Origin: Clostridium sp. UBA5530
GTDB lineage: Bacteria > Bacillota > Clostridia > Clostridiales > Clostridiaceae
NCBI GenBank assembly: GCA_002423705.1
Contig: DINW01000051.1
Location: forward strand, 39,670 to 60,272
DNA length: 20,603 nucleotides
Direction of reading: 5' to 3'
Part shown: positions 1-7,982 of the stretch, one piece after another
Position numbering within the stretch: position 1 is the first letter of the stretch
Layout of the letters: every line of letters begins with the position of its first letter
Position numbers and translations under genes: made by a program
Notes under the pieces: generated by a model
Told to the model about the DNA's origin: nothing
Database searches by the model: none
What the model saw: only the letters and a program-made list of their open reading frames with translations

Positions 1-198
1 TATAATATATCTTTAAATCAGGTTGCATACATTGGAGACGATATTAATGATTTAGAGGTAATAAAAGCCGTAGGCTTTGGATGTGCACCTAAAGATGCTA
101 TGGAAAGTGTCAAGGTCGTTAGTAGATTTATAACTAAGGCTAAAGGGGGACAGGGAGTAGTTAGAGAAGTGGCAGAAAAGATTTTAGCAACAAGATAA
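1..198 (+). CDS. HAD-family phosphatase, KdsC / NeuA C-terminal type (3' end only)
   Basis: Only the last 65 codons are in the window, open from base 1 and ending in TAA at 196-198. The visible part contains the HAD motif IV (IGDDINDLE), then a VGFGCAPKDA stretch and a KGGQGVVREV tail. These are typical of 3-deoxy-octulosonate-8-phosphate phosphatase (KdsC) and of the HAD domain fused to the C-terminus of some acylneuraminate cytidylyltransferases. Such enzymes dephosphorylate a nonulosonate or octulosonate 8/9-phosphate in the cytoplasm. A neuB-like remnant about 0.8 kb downstream favours a nonulosonic acid context. Whether this is a stand-alone phosphatase or the tail of a NeuA fusion cannot be decided here. 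rfbF follows after a 48-base gap. Confidence 0.8.
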   Translation, partial: YNISLNQVAYIGDDINDLEVIKAVGFGCAPKDAMESVKVVSRFITKAKGGQGVVREVAEKILATR

Positions 199-246
199 AA
201 ACTCTTTTAGAGAATCCAATGTTTGTATAAAAAAGGAGGGATACCA

Positions 247-1023
247 ATGAAGGTCGTGATTCTAGCGGGAGGTTTTGGTACAAGGATAAGTGAGGAAAGC
301 CACCTAAGACCTAAACCTATGATTGAAATAGGTGATAAGCCTATATTATGGCATATAATGAAGCTCTATAGTTATTATGGGTACAATGAATTTGTCATAT
401 GCTTAGGATATAAAGGGTATGCAATCAAAGAATTTTTTGCCGATTATTACTTACATACTTCAGATGTTACCTTTGATTTTACTAAGGAGAACAAGATGAC
501 TATTCATAATAACACCTCAGAACCATGGAAGGTTACATTGGTAGATACAGGGTTAAATACGATGACAGGTGGAAGAATAAAGCGAATAAAGAAGTACATA
601 GAGAATGAAAGGTTTATGCTGACTTATGGAGATGGTGTATCAGATGTTAATCTAAATAAACTTGAAGAATATCATAAAAAATCTAAAAAATATTTAACTA
701 TGACGGCCATACAACCTGGAGGAAGATTTGGAGTATTGGACGTAGATGATAAGACTAATAATGTAAAAGACTTTGTAGAAAAATCCAAGGAAGATGGTGG
801 TTGGATAAACGGAGGTTTTATGGTAGTAGAACCTGAAGTTTTAGATTACATAGAAGGAGATGATACATTCTTTGAAAAAGAACCTCTTCAGCAATTGGCT
901 AGAGAGGGACAACTTATGGCATATAAACATAACGGTTTTTGGCAGTGCATGGATACCCAGAGAGATAGAGGATTGTTGGAAAGATTATGGATGGAAGATA
1001 GAGCACCATGGAAGGTGTGGTAA
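247..1023 (+). CDS. rfbF: Glucose-1-phosphate cytidylyltransferase RfbF
   Basis: Makes CDP-glucose from CTP and glucose 1-phosphate, the entry step of CDP-3,6-dideoxyhexose pathways. The nucleotidyltransferase signature begins at residue 1 (MKVVILAGGFGTRISEES), followed by RPKPMIEIGDKPILWHIMK, where the Lys is the usual sugar-phosphate contact. Further family marks are LTYGDGVSDV, GRFGVLDVD, WINGGFMV and the C-terminal FWQCMDTQRD block. The protein is 258 aa, matching the family length of about 257. A TTG-initiated reading from 223 is possible, but the ATG at 247 sits 7 bases after a strong AAAAGGAGGG at 231-240 and gives the canonical N-terminus, so I chose 247. rfbG and rfbH are over 11 kb downstream in the same orientation, so the pathway genes are split by other sugar-modifying genes. 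Confidence 0.95.
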   Translation: MKVVILAGGFGTRISEESHLRPKPMIEIGDKPILWHIMKLYSYYGYNEFVICLGYKGYAIKEFFADYYLHTSDVTFDFTKENKMTIHNNTSEPWKVTLVDTGLNTMTGGRIKRIKKYIENERFMLTYGDGVSDVNLNKLEEYHKKSKKYLTMTAIQPGGRFGVLDVDDKTNNVKDFVEKSKEDGGWINGGFMVVEPEVLDYIEGDDTFFEKEPLQQLAREGQLMAYKHNGFWQCMDTQRDRGLLERLWMEDRAPWKVW

Positions 1024-1030
1024 AATTCTA

Positions 1031-1245
1031 GTGAGGAATAAAATAAAAACATATATAATAGCGTAAATAGGAATTAATCATAATGGTGATATGGAAATAG
1101 CAAAGAAACTTATTGGCACTACATCTATAGCAGGGTGTGATACAGTCAAATTTCAAAAGAGAATATAGATAAAGTACACACAAAAGAATATCTAGATGGA
1201 GAGCGCATAAGTCCAAAGGGAAATACCTAAAGAAAATGCAAAAAA
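1031..1245 (+). pseudogene. Decayed N-terminal fragment of a NeuB-type nonulosonate synthase
   Basis: Reading from 1031 gives an N-terminus ending in TYIIA, then an in-frame TAA at 1064-1066 where the family has Glu (A-E-IGINHNGD). It continues as IGINHNGDMEIAKKL and GCDTVKFQKR. A one-base shift near 1161-1163 is needed to continue as NIDKVHTKEYLDGERISPKG, and a further TAA is at 1228-1230. This order matches the first 80 or so residues of N-acetylneuraminate / legionaminate / pseudaminate synthases, which condense a hexosamine derivative with phosphoenolpyruvate. The rest of the gene is not recognisable. With at least one nonsense and one frameshift change, it is a dead relic. It suggests that an older nonulosonic acid pathway stood here. 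Confidence 0.8.
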
Positions 1246-1448
1246 TGAAGCAAAGATAACACTAGTGATTATTTTTATAATAGATTAGAGGAGCACACTA
1301 ATATATTTTAAAATATGGCATCTGGTAAGAAACTTATAAATTATGTTATGTCAGTAGGCAATGATGTTATAGAATTATTATGAATAGAAATATCTATACG
1401 ATATTGCTGAGCATGTTGGAAATGAAAAATTTAAAGGAGCGAAAGTAA
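1246..1448 (+). other. Intergenic region with unassigned coding-like debris and the RBS of the next gene
   Basis: About 200 bases without an intact gene. Short coding-like runs occur in several frames, for example YLYDIAEHVGNEKFKGAKV around 1391-1448, read in the frame that overlaps the start of the next gene. They are broken by stops, and I do not recognise a family. This may be debris of the gene that once followed the neuB-like remnant. The AAAGGAGC at 1433-1440 is the ribosome site for the gene starting at 1449. No convincing promoter pair or terminator was seen. Confidence 0.4.
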
Positions 1449-3209
1449 ATGATTAAGTTATCAGACTATATATTTAAATTTATAGAAGAAAAGGGAATTA
1501 AACATGCATTCATGCTACCAGGTGGTGGTGCAATGCACTTAGTAGATTCCATAGGAAAATCTAAGATAAACTATATATGTTGTGGTCATGAACAGGCAGC
1601 ATCAATTGCGGCAGAAAGCTATGGTCAGCATACAAATGACATAGGAGTAGTATTAGTAACATCTGGCCCTGGAGCCACTAATGCTATTACAGGGGTTACG
1701 GCAGCATGGATAGATTCAACTCCAATGTTTATCATATCAGGTCAAGCTAAAAGGTCTGATTTGATAGGAGATAGCGGGGTTAGACAGATGGGATCTCAGG
1801 AAGTTCAAATAATAGATATGGTAAAACCTATTACTAAATATTCAGTACAGATTACAGAACCGAAAGAGATAAAATATCATTTGGAAAAAGCCTATCATGA
1901 GGCCACCACAGGCAGAATGGGTCCAGTATGGATTGATGTTCCTCTTGACGTACAAGGAACCATTATTGATGAAAAAAACCTTATAGGCTATGAAAATACT
2001 GACTTTAATAAATATGATTCAAGGATAGAAAAAGAAGTAGACAAGGTAGTAACCTTGATAAAAAATTCAAAGAAGCCATTAATATTAGCTGGAAGTGGAA
2101 TCAAACTCTCATCTTCAGAAAGAGAATTTTATAAACTTATAGAAAATTTACATATACCTGTTCAAACTACATGGAAAGCCATAGATTTGATAGAGGAAAT
2201 ACATCCATTATATGCAGGTCATCCAGGGATTATGGGTGATAGAGGGGCTAATTTTATACTACAAAGTTGTGATTTATTGATTATTTTAGGAAGTAGACTA
2301 GATAGTAGTATAACTGCTTTTAATCATAGAAATTTTGGTAAAAATGCTCATAAAATAATGGTTGATATTGATGAACATGAGATTGACAAGATGGATATGG
2401 ATATAGATGTGAAAGTGGTTGGCAATGTGAAAGACTTCCTTGTACAGCTAAATAACAACATAGAAGTAAGAGAAATAGATATGCAGTGGATAGATTACTG
2501 TAAAGCCATAAGAAATAAATATCCAGTTATTACCAAGCGACATAAAGAAGAAAAGGAATATGTTAGTGCATATTATTTTGTAGGCGAGTTATGCAAAAAA
2601 CTAAATTCAGATGATATTATAGTACCAGAGAGTTCGGGGGGAGCTGCAGAAATTACATGTCAGGCATTCAAATTGAAGAAGGGTCAAAAAATGAATCATT
2701 CTGCAGGTCTTGGATCTATGGGCTTTGGGTTACCTTATGCTATAGGTGCATGTTTAGCCAATGATGAAAAAAGGACTATACTTATTAATGGGGATGGAGC
2801 TTTTCAACTAAATATTCAAGAACTAGAGACATTAAAAAGATTAAACTTACCAGTTAAAATTTTTATTTGGAATAATGACGGATATGCAAGCATAAGAGCT
2901 ATGCAAAGAAATACCTTTGATGGTCATTATGTGGCTAGTGAAGAAGGTAGCGGGCTTACTATGCCAAGTATTACCAAGATTGCTGAGGCATACGGATTAA
3001 AAACTTTCACGGCTAAGAATAATGAGGATATGGTAACAATTTTACCAAAAGTATTAGAAAGTGAAGGGCCAGTATTGTGTGAACTTATGGTACTACCAGA
3101 AGAAACAGTGTCACCAAGGGTAAAAGCTGTTAAATTAGATAATGGGAATATGATTTCAAAACCACTAGAAGATATGTGGCCATTTTTAGAAGAGAAGCAG
3201 GTGAATTAG
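1449..3209 (+). CDS. ThDP-dependent enzyme of the acetolactate-synthase family, YerE-like
   Basis: The 586 aa protein has the three-domain layout of acetohydroxyacid synthases. The N-terminal pyrimidine-binding domain has the catalytic Glu at residue 48 (CGHEQAAS), TSGPGATNAITG around 71-82, and SGQAKRSDLIG near 97-107. The central domain is around 190-335. The C-terminal diphosphate domain has GDG at 448-450 and NND at 475-477, the Mg-ThDP motif. The neighbours are sugar genes, not ilv genes, and no small regulatory subunit is present. In Yersinia, YerE is a ThDP/FAD member of this family that adds a two-carbon unit from pyruvate to CDP-3,6-dideoxy-4-keto-glucose, giving the branched sugar yersiniose. 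With rfbF, rfbG and rfbH in the same island, that is the best hypothesis. The family call is secure; the substrate is inferred. The RBS AAAGGAGC precedes the ATG. A catabolic acetolactate synthase is the main alternative. Confidence 0.85.
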   Translation: MIKLSDYIFKFIEEKGIKHAFMLPGGGAMHLVDSIGKSKINYICCGHEQAASIAAESYGQHTNDIGVVLVTSGPGATNAITGVTAAWIDSTPMFIISGQAKRSDLIGDSGVRQMGSQEVQIIDMVKPITKYSVQITEPKEIKYHLEKAYHEATTGRMGPVWIDVPLDVQGTIIDEKNLIGYENTDFNKYDSRIEKEVDKVVTLIKNSKKPLILAGSGIKLSSSEREFYKLIENLHIPVQTTWKAIDLIEEIHPLYAGHPGIMGDRGANFILQSCDLLIILGSRLDSSITAFNHRNFGKNAHKIMVDIDEHEIDKMDMDIDVKVVGNVKDFLVQLNNNIEVREIDMQWIDYCKAIRNKYPVITKRHKEEKEYVSAYYFVGELCKKLNSDDIIVPESSGGAAEITCQAFKLKKGQKMNHSAGLGSMGFGLPYAIGACLANDEKRTILINGDGAFQLNIQELETLKRLNLPVKIFIWNNDGYASIRAMQRNTFDGHYVASEEGSGLTMPSITKIAEAYGLKTFTAKNNEDMVTILPKVLESEGPVLCELMVLPEETVSPRVKAVKLDNGNMISKPLEDMWPFLEEKQVN

Positions 3210-3256
3210 TTTAAAAAGTTGTAAAAAGCATAATACACATAAGGAGGAATGGTGAA

Positions 3257-4417
3257 ATGAAATGGAATAAAAAAGGTCATCAATTTGATGAATTTCAAAA
3301 GATATGGAATAATCAAAATGACTATTATATTTGGGGGGCTGCCGTAGCAGGAAAAGATTTTTATAATAAGTTTGAAAATATAATAAATATAAAAGGATTT
3401 ATAGATAGTGACATAAAAAAACAGGATACCATAATTAATGGATGTAGGGTATATTCTTTTGAGGATATAAAAAATCTTAAAAAGAAGGATTTTAAAATTA
3501 TTGTTGCTACCTCTGCTTATGAAGAAATATATAATGAACTAATTTTAAATGGATTAATTGAGAATAAAGATTTCTGTAATCATAAAACATTTACTTCAGT
3601 ATTTTTCATGTACAATTATAAAAAACTGTATATGAATAGGGCAGATATATCAATTACTAGCAAGTGTACTTTAAACTGCGAAAGATGCAATATGTTAATG
3701 CCATATTTTAAAAATCCTAAACATAAAAGTATGGATAAAATAAAAGAGGATATAGATGCTTATTTTAAATTAGTGGATAATTTATGGGTACTTAATATAT
3801 TAGGAGGAGAACCATTTCTATATCCTAATCTGTCAGAGTTAATACAGTATATAGGAGAAAATTATAAAAATAAAATAGAAAATATAAAGTTTTTTTCCAA
3901 TGGTACATGTATTTTATCAAATGAAGTTCTTGAAAGCTGTAAAAGATATAACATAGTTATTGAGATAAGTGATTATTCAGCTACATTACCATATATAAAA
4001 AGTAAGATAGATAAGTTTACTGAGCAATTAGATAGAAATAATATAAAATATACAAGAAACTCTACTAAAGAATGGTTTGATTTTGGATATCCGAAATCAA
4101 ATAATTCAAGTTTAAGTGATGAAGAAATGATACAGTTTTTCCATAAATGCAATGCACCATATAGAGGAATAAATGATAAAAAATTATATTTTTGTCATCT
4201 TAACACTAGTGCAGTTGAAGCAGGACTTTTTGATGATAACAAAAATGACTTTTTCGATTTAAGTCAATGTAATTATGACAAAAAAGTAGAATTGATGGAA
4301 TTTGATTTAGGATTTAATAATAAAGGATTTATAACTTTTTGTAGAAAGTGCAATGGATGTTCTCTTGACAATAAGAACTATGTGGAAGTGGCAAAACAAG
4401 TTAACGAGAAAATTTAA
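3257..4417 (+). CDS. Radical SAM protein with N-terminal Rossmann-like module and C-terminal Cys cluster
   Basis: The protein is 386 aa. Residues 22-105 form a Rossmann-like module: YIWGAAVAGKDF, then IKGFIDSD, a conserved Gly-containing turn and IIVATSAY. The radical SAM core begins near 130 with C137-x3-C141-x2-C144 (the [4Fe-4S]/SAM triad), GGEPFLYP at 183-190 and FFSNGT at 212-217. Further cysteines at 298, 313, 338 and the triplet C362-x2-C365-x2-C368 suggest a SPASM/twitch-like auxiliary Fe-S site. The reaction is unknown to me. Candidates in a sugar locus are radical oxidation, deoxygenation or epimerisation of a nucleotide sugar, or modification of a peptide. The start at 3257 follows AAGGAGGA at 3241-3248. 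The next gene starts 10 bases after the stop, so co-translation is likely. Confidence 0.85.
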   Translation: MKWNKKGHQFDEFQKIWNNQNDYYIWGAAVAGKDFYNKFENIINIKGFIDSDIKKQDTIINGCRVYSFEDIKNLKKKDFKIIVATSAYEEIYNELILNGLIENKDFCNHKTFTSVFFMYNYKKLYMNRADISITSKCTLNCERCNMLMPYFKNPKHKSMDKIKEDIDAYFKLVDNLWVLNILGGEPFLYPNLSELIQYIGENYKNKIENIKFFSNGTCILSNEVLESCKRYNIVIEISDYSATLPYIKSKIDKFTEQLDRNNIKYTRNSTKEWFDFGYPKSNNSSLSDEEMIQFFHKCNAPYRGINDKKLYFCHLNTSAVEAGLFDDNKNDFFDLSQCNYDKKVELMEFDLGFNNKGFITFCRKCNGCSLDNKNYVEVAKQVNEKI

Positions 4418-4427
4418 GGAGATACAT

Positions 4428-6572
4428 ATGGATAGGGATAAGTTATCGATTGAGCAGAAGTATATATTGGACAATTTTTCTAAAAATTTTGATGAACTTA
4501 AAAATATGCCTATAGCTCTATATGGAGTAGGCATAAACACAAAAGTTATATTGGAATACATTAAAGATTTCAATATTATTGGATTAATGGATTTACAATC
4601 TACAGGTAGTTTTGTTTATGGATATGAAGTCCTATCATATGAAGAAGTAATTGAAAAAGTAAAGGTTATTATAATAGTAGCTAGAAAAAGTGTATTAAAT
4701 ATAATATATAAAAGAATTGAATTCTTAGAAAAAAAATATGGAATACAAATATATACTATTAGTGGAGAACGATTGAGTGAGAGAGGTACAGATAGTGATG
4801 AATATAACAAATATTGGAGTGTAAGAGAGGAAAAATTATATAATCTGATAGATGCTAATGATGCGATTTCTTTTGATATTTTTGACACTCTTATAATGAG
4901 AAAAATACTACAACCAAAGAATATATTTGATGTTATTGAAAATGAATTAAAAGAAAAAAACAGATTAAATATAAGCTTTAAGCAAGTAAGGATATATTCA
5001 GAAGAAAAGTTAAGTGAAGTAGTAGAAACACCTAATATTCATGAGATATATGATGAATTCCAACGCATAACCAATATAGATGACAAATTAAAAGAACAAA
5101 TAAAATTGATAGAGTTCGAAACAGAGCTTAAATATATAGCACCAAGGTTTAAAATGATAGAAGTACTTAGGTATGCTTCTCAACATAAGAAAAAAATATA
5201 TTTGATATCAGATATGTATTGGACAAAAGATTATATGAAAAAGTTACTTGATAAATGTGGTGTAGTGGGATATACAGAATTAATGATATCTTGTGAAACG
5301 CGAGCCAGCAAAAATACGGGTAAAATGTATGAATATTATAAAAAAATAGTATGTAAGAAAAGAATGCTACATATAGGGGATAATTATCAAGACGATATTA
5401 TTATGGCTAATTTACATTCTATTAGTACATTTCATGTAATGAGTGCATATGATATGCTGGTAGCATCAAAATATAGAGAGCTATTAGTTAAGGTTAATGG
5501 ACTAACAGAATATAATATTTTAGGTTTATTTGTATTTAAAGCATTTAATAATCCTTTTGAACTTAGCGAAGGAAAAGGAAAATTAATAATTAATGATTTA
5601 TCTAAACTGGGTTACTTATTTATAGGACCTCTGGTATTAACTTTTACAATATGGTTAATAAACCAACTAATAGATTGTGAATATGAGAAAATATTGTTTA
5701 CATCAAGAGATGGTTATTTAATAGAAAGTGTATATAATATGCTATCCAAGAGTGTAAAGGATAGGGTTCCTAAAGGAATATACTTTAAAACATCAAGAAG
5801 GGCAGTAACTGTAGCAAGTATAGATAGCATGCAAGATATAAGCAATCTTATGCTAAATCCTTTTAAAGGGGATAAAAGGCAACTATTAAAAGAGAGATTT
5901 GGAATTAGAATTGATAATAAAATTGATGAAAATTATAGTGCTGAAGATATTAAGAATAAATATGGTTATGAAATTATTGCTAACGCTAGAAGTGAAAGGA
6001 AGTGTTATCATAAATATATAGAAGACAGCAAAATTCTAGGTGACAATAAAATTGCTATATTTGACTTCGTATCTAGTGGGACAGTGCAATATTATCTTTC
6101 TAAAATAATAGGTAGAAACTTAGATGGATTTTATTTTGTGAAAATTAATAATGGTAATAAACTTTATAATAATAATATTAAAGCTATGTTTGGAGAAGGT
6201 AATGAATATGATATAAAATATAATATAATAGCATATTATTTATTCTTAGAAAGTATATTTACAGATCCCAATCCACCATTAATAAGGTGTGACGAAAATG
6301 GTAATTTTATTTATGATTATGAGAAAATAAAATATAGGAATTTTAACAATATAAAGGAATGTCAAAATGGAATTAAAAATTTTGTAGATGATTTTGTGGA
6401 ATTAAATAAAAATATAATAGAACAACAAATAAATATAGAAAAAGCTGATGAAATACTAGGTATGTTAAAACAGTCTAAAACAGTAATAAAAGAAAACATA
6501 AAGGAATCTTTTTATTTAGAAAATATGTATGATGCTGAAGAAAAAATTGATGTATGGAATGCTTTGTTATAA
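4428..6572 (+). CDS. Large HAD-superfamily protein with N-terminal Rossmann-like module (COG5610-like)
   Basis: The protein is 714 aa from the ATG at 4428, chosen because AAGGAG at 4416-4421 precedes it. An upstream in-frame ATG at 4353 lies inside the radical SAM gene and lacks this site. Residues 24-85 repeat the Rossmann-like module seen in the preceding protein (IALYGVGINTKV, IIGLMDLQ, IIIVARKS). A HAD domain follows: motif I DIFDT at 150-154, motif II SDM at 261-263, Lys 295 as motif III, and GDNYQDD at 317-323 as motif IV. All catalytic residues are present. The C-terminal half, about 370-714, has a LFTSRDGYLIESVYN stretch and no motif I know. It resembles large HAD proteins found among glycosyltransferase genes. 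The likely role is a phosphatase on a sugar- or glycan-phosphate, but the substrate is unknown. No membrane segments are seen. Confidence 0.8.
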   Translation: MDRDKLSIEQKYILDNFSKNFDELKNMPIALYGVGINTKVILEYIKDFNIIGLMDLQSTGSFVYGYEVLSYEEVIEKVKVIIIVARKSVLNIIYKRIEFLEKKYGIQIYTISGERLSERGTDSDEYNKYWSVREEKLYNLIDANDAISFDIFDTLIMRKILQPKNIFDVIENELKEKNRLNISFKQVRIYSEEKLSEVVETPNIHEIYDEFQRITNIDDKLKEQIKLIEFETELKYIAPRFKMIEVLRYASQHKKKIYLISDMYWTKDYMKKLLDKCGVVGYTELMISCETRASKNTGKMYEYYKKIVCKKRMLHIGDNYQDDIIMANLHSISTFHVMSAYDMLVASKYRELLVKVNGLTEYNILGLFVFKAFNNPFELSEGKGKLIINDLSKLGYLFIGPLVLTFTIWLINQLIDCEYEKILFTSRDGYLIESVYNMLSKSVKDRVPKGIYFKTSRRAVTVASIDSMQDISNLMLNPFKGDKRQLLKERFGIRIDNKIDENYSAEDIKNKYGYEIIANARSERKCYHKYIEDSKILGDNKIAIFDFVSSGTVQYYLSKIIGRNLDGFYFVKINNGNKLYNNNIKAMFGEGNEYDIKYNIIAYYLFLESIFTDPNPPLIRCDENGNFIYDYEKIKYRNFNNIKECQNGIKNFVDDFVELNKNIIEQQINIEKADEILGMLKQSKTVIKENIKESFYLENMYDAEEKIDVWNALL

Positions 6573-6684
6573 TAGAGAATTGCAGAACTAATTAAAAATT
6601 AGGGATAGTAAAAATTTAATATAGAATTTCAACTATTTTAAAGATACTTACCTAAAAAAGAGCATAACAATAAAAGCCTTATTT
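6573..6684. other. Spacer between the HAD gene and the transposase remnant
   Basis: AT-rich spacer of 112 bases with no gene. It holds a perfect 6-bp inverted repeat CTAATT-AAA-AATTAG at 6588-6602 without a following T-run, so I do not call it a terminator. The left end of the decayed insertion sequence should lie here, but I could not identify a terminal repeat or a target duplication with confidence. Confidence 0.35.
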
Positions 6685-7802
6685 TTAGTATTTTTTTAAG
6701 CAATTAATTTTTGTCGAAAGAGGATGACTAGTATAGTTAAGTGCTTTAGAAATTAAAAGAACAATTTGTTGTGTGATACCACTAATTGGGATTTAAGACT
6801 TAAGAGAATTTGTGCTATATAATTTAGGAACATTGGGTATTCAATCATAAAATTAGTTCGTTCTATAATTGTTCTAATTTTATAAAGTTTATTCCATAGT
6901 TCAGAATTCCTTGGAACTACAGTATTCATCTTATAGTCGTTATCAACGGCAACTTGATAAACTTTACCCCAAGGCGAAGTAGTGCAAGGTTCATCACAAC
7001 ATGGTTACCAAAGAAATTTTTAAGAAGTGGAATAAGAGATTTGGCATCGTATTCATCTTTATACTCGCTAGGAGAGCTAGTTTTCGAAATATCAATTGAT
7101 GAATCCTCAAAAAAATCAATGTGTCTAATGATACCAAGTCCATTTGTAACAAGAGTTGTTTCTAATGGATAACAGTAGTGACCATTAATATAAGAGAGCG
7201 TAATATCTGAATTAGTATAAGCTTCCTTGGGAATTTTGCTACAAGCAAAAAAGGGACATTAAATTCTGGATTTAGTTTAGCTAATTTTTTAGAGTTTCTT
7301 AAGGGTGTATCAAACTGTTTAGGATTATTTCTATAACATAGGATTCTATTCCAGTAATATCAGCGATAAGTATATTGGCAAGGTTAGAGTTAATTTCTTT
7401 ACAAATAGGTTCTGTTTTTTCTACAAGATAATTAAAAAACTGTTCTAAATCTTTTTCAAAATTTATTTTTAATCTTGAAAATTGAGAAGCATTAGGAACA
7501 GTTGTAAAACCGCAAAGGTTACGAAGTTCAGAGCTTAGGTTTAAGATATTTAAAAATAAGGTAGTATCAGCAATTGATAGGATAGATTTTATAATCAAAG
7601 CAGATAACATAGAGGTCAATTTATATTCTCTAGTATGACCAGTATTGGAATAATAATGGTTAAAAAAACTTTGAGGAATCAATTGTTGAATAGCAATATG
7701 CTGTTCAAATAATTTTATTAACTTAGGTTTGTCTTGCTCAAAATATTCATCAATATTTGAGTAAATATCTGTAAGACATAACTTATTAACATTAGCTTGC
7801 AT
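6685..7802 (-). pseudogene. Broken DDE transposase (IS1182/IS5-like, DUF772-type N-terminus)
   Basis: The minus strand from ATG 7802 (RBS GGAGGGG just upstream) encodes 167 aa with a YYSNTGHTREYKLTSMLSAL block and ADITGIESYV carrying the first catalytic Asp. A frameshift near 7330 is needed to continue as NNPKQFDTPLRNSKKLAKLNPEF. Another restores YINGHYCY and VTNGLGIIRHIDFF. Near 6990-7000 the region expected to hold the second Asp is missing. Beyond it, SPWGKVYQVAV, SELWNKLYKIRTIIERTN (containing the DDE Glu) and GITQQIVLL are legible, ending at TAA 6685-6687. Several frameshifts and the internal deletion make it inactive. It is the only gene-like element opposing the island, lying between the HAD and FkbM genes. 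Confidence 0.85.
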
Positions 7803-7805
7803 AGG

Positions 7806-7867
7806 TTTTCCCCTCCAATCGTTTTGTTTTTGTGTTTATTAATAAATTCGATATTTTGAGGGGGAAA
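7806..7867. repeat. Imperfect inverted repeat upstream of the transposase remnant
   Basis: TTTTCCCCTC at 7806-7815 and GAGGGGGAAA at 7858-7867 are complementary at 9 of 10 positions and enclose 42 AT-rich bases. The left arm is also the ribosome site of the transposase on the minus strand, so the hairpin could mask that site. Alternatively the right arm may lie close to the IS end. No matching copy was found at the other end of the element. Confidence 0.3.
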
Positions 7868-7893
7868 TTCTGAATATATATGTGTTTAAAACC

Positions 7894-7925
7894 TTGTAAT
7901 TTCAATGGTTATGAGGTTTTATAAT
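7894..7925 (+). promoter_or_regulatory. Possible weak sigma-A-like promoter ahead of the FkbM gene
   Basis: A perfect TATAAT lies at 7920-7925, 57 bases before the ATG at 7983. The nearest -35-like hexamer is TTGTAA at 7894-7899, but the 20-base spacer is longer than ideal. If active, it would restart transcription of the downstream half of the island after the insertion sequence. In such AT-rich DNA a chance TATAAT is common. Confidence 0.2.
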
Positions 7926-7982
7926 AGACTATTTATTATAAAATTAGGTGGGATAAGCAAATGGAGATTAATGGAGGTAAAT

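Noticed and set aside
1028..1216. Minus-strand frame of 62 codons
   Set aside because: It is the shadow of the neuB-like relic, whose + strand reading matches a conserved family in order.
1449..3209. Anabolic acetolactate synthase for branched-chain amino acids
   Set aside because: No ilvN, ilvC or ilvD neighbours; sugar-pathway genes on both sides make a YerE-type role more likely, though the fold is shared.
6588..6602. Palindrome CTAATT-AAA-AATTAG as a terminator of the HAD gene
   Set aside because: The stem has only one G-C pair and no T-run follows.
6665..6700. AT-rich hairpin and T-run as a rho-independent terminator
   Set aside because: The stem is about 5 A-T pairs around AAGCC; it overlaps the 3' end of the transposase remnant and is too weak to call.
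6954..7172. A 72-codon open frame on the + strand
   Set aside because: It is antisense to recognisable transposase sequence (YINGHYCY, VTNGLGIIRHIDFF on the minus strand), and it has no RBS or known family.
6580..7880. IS terminal inverted repeats
   Set aside because: Only a short CAGAA-type match was found between the two flanks; no convincing repeat or target duplication.
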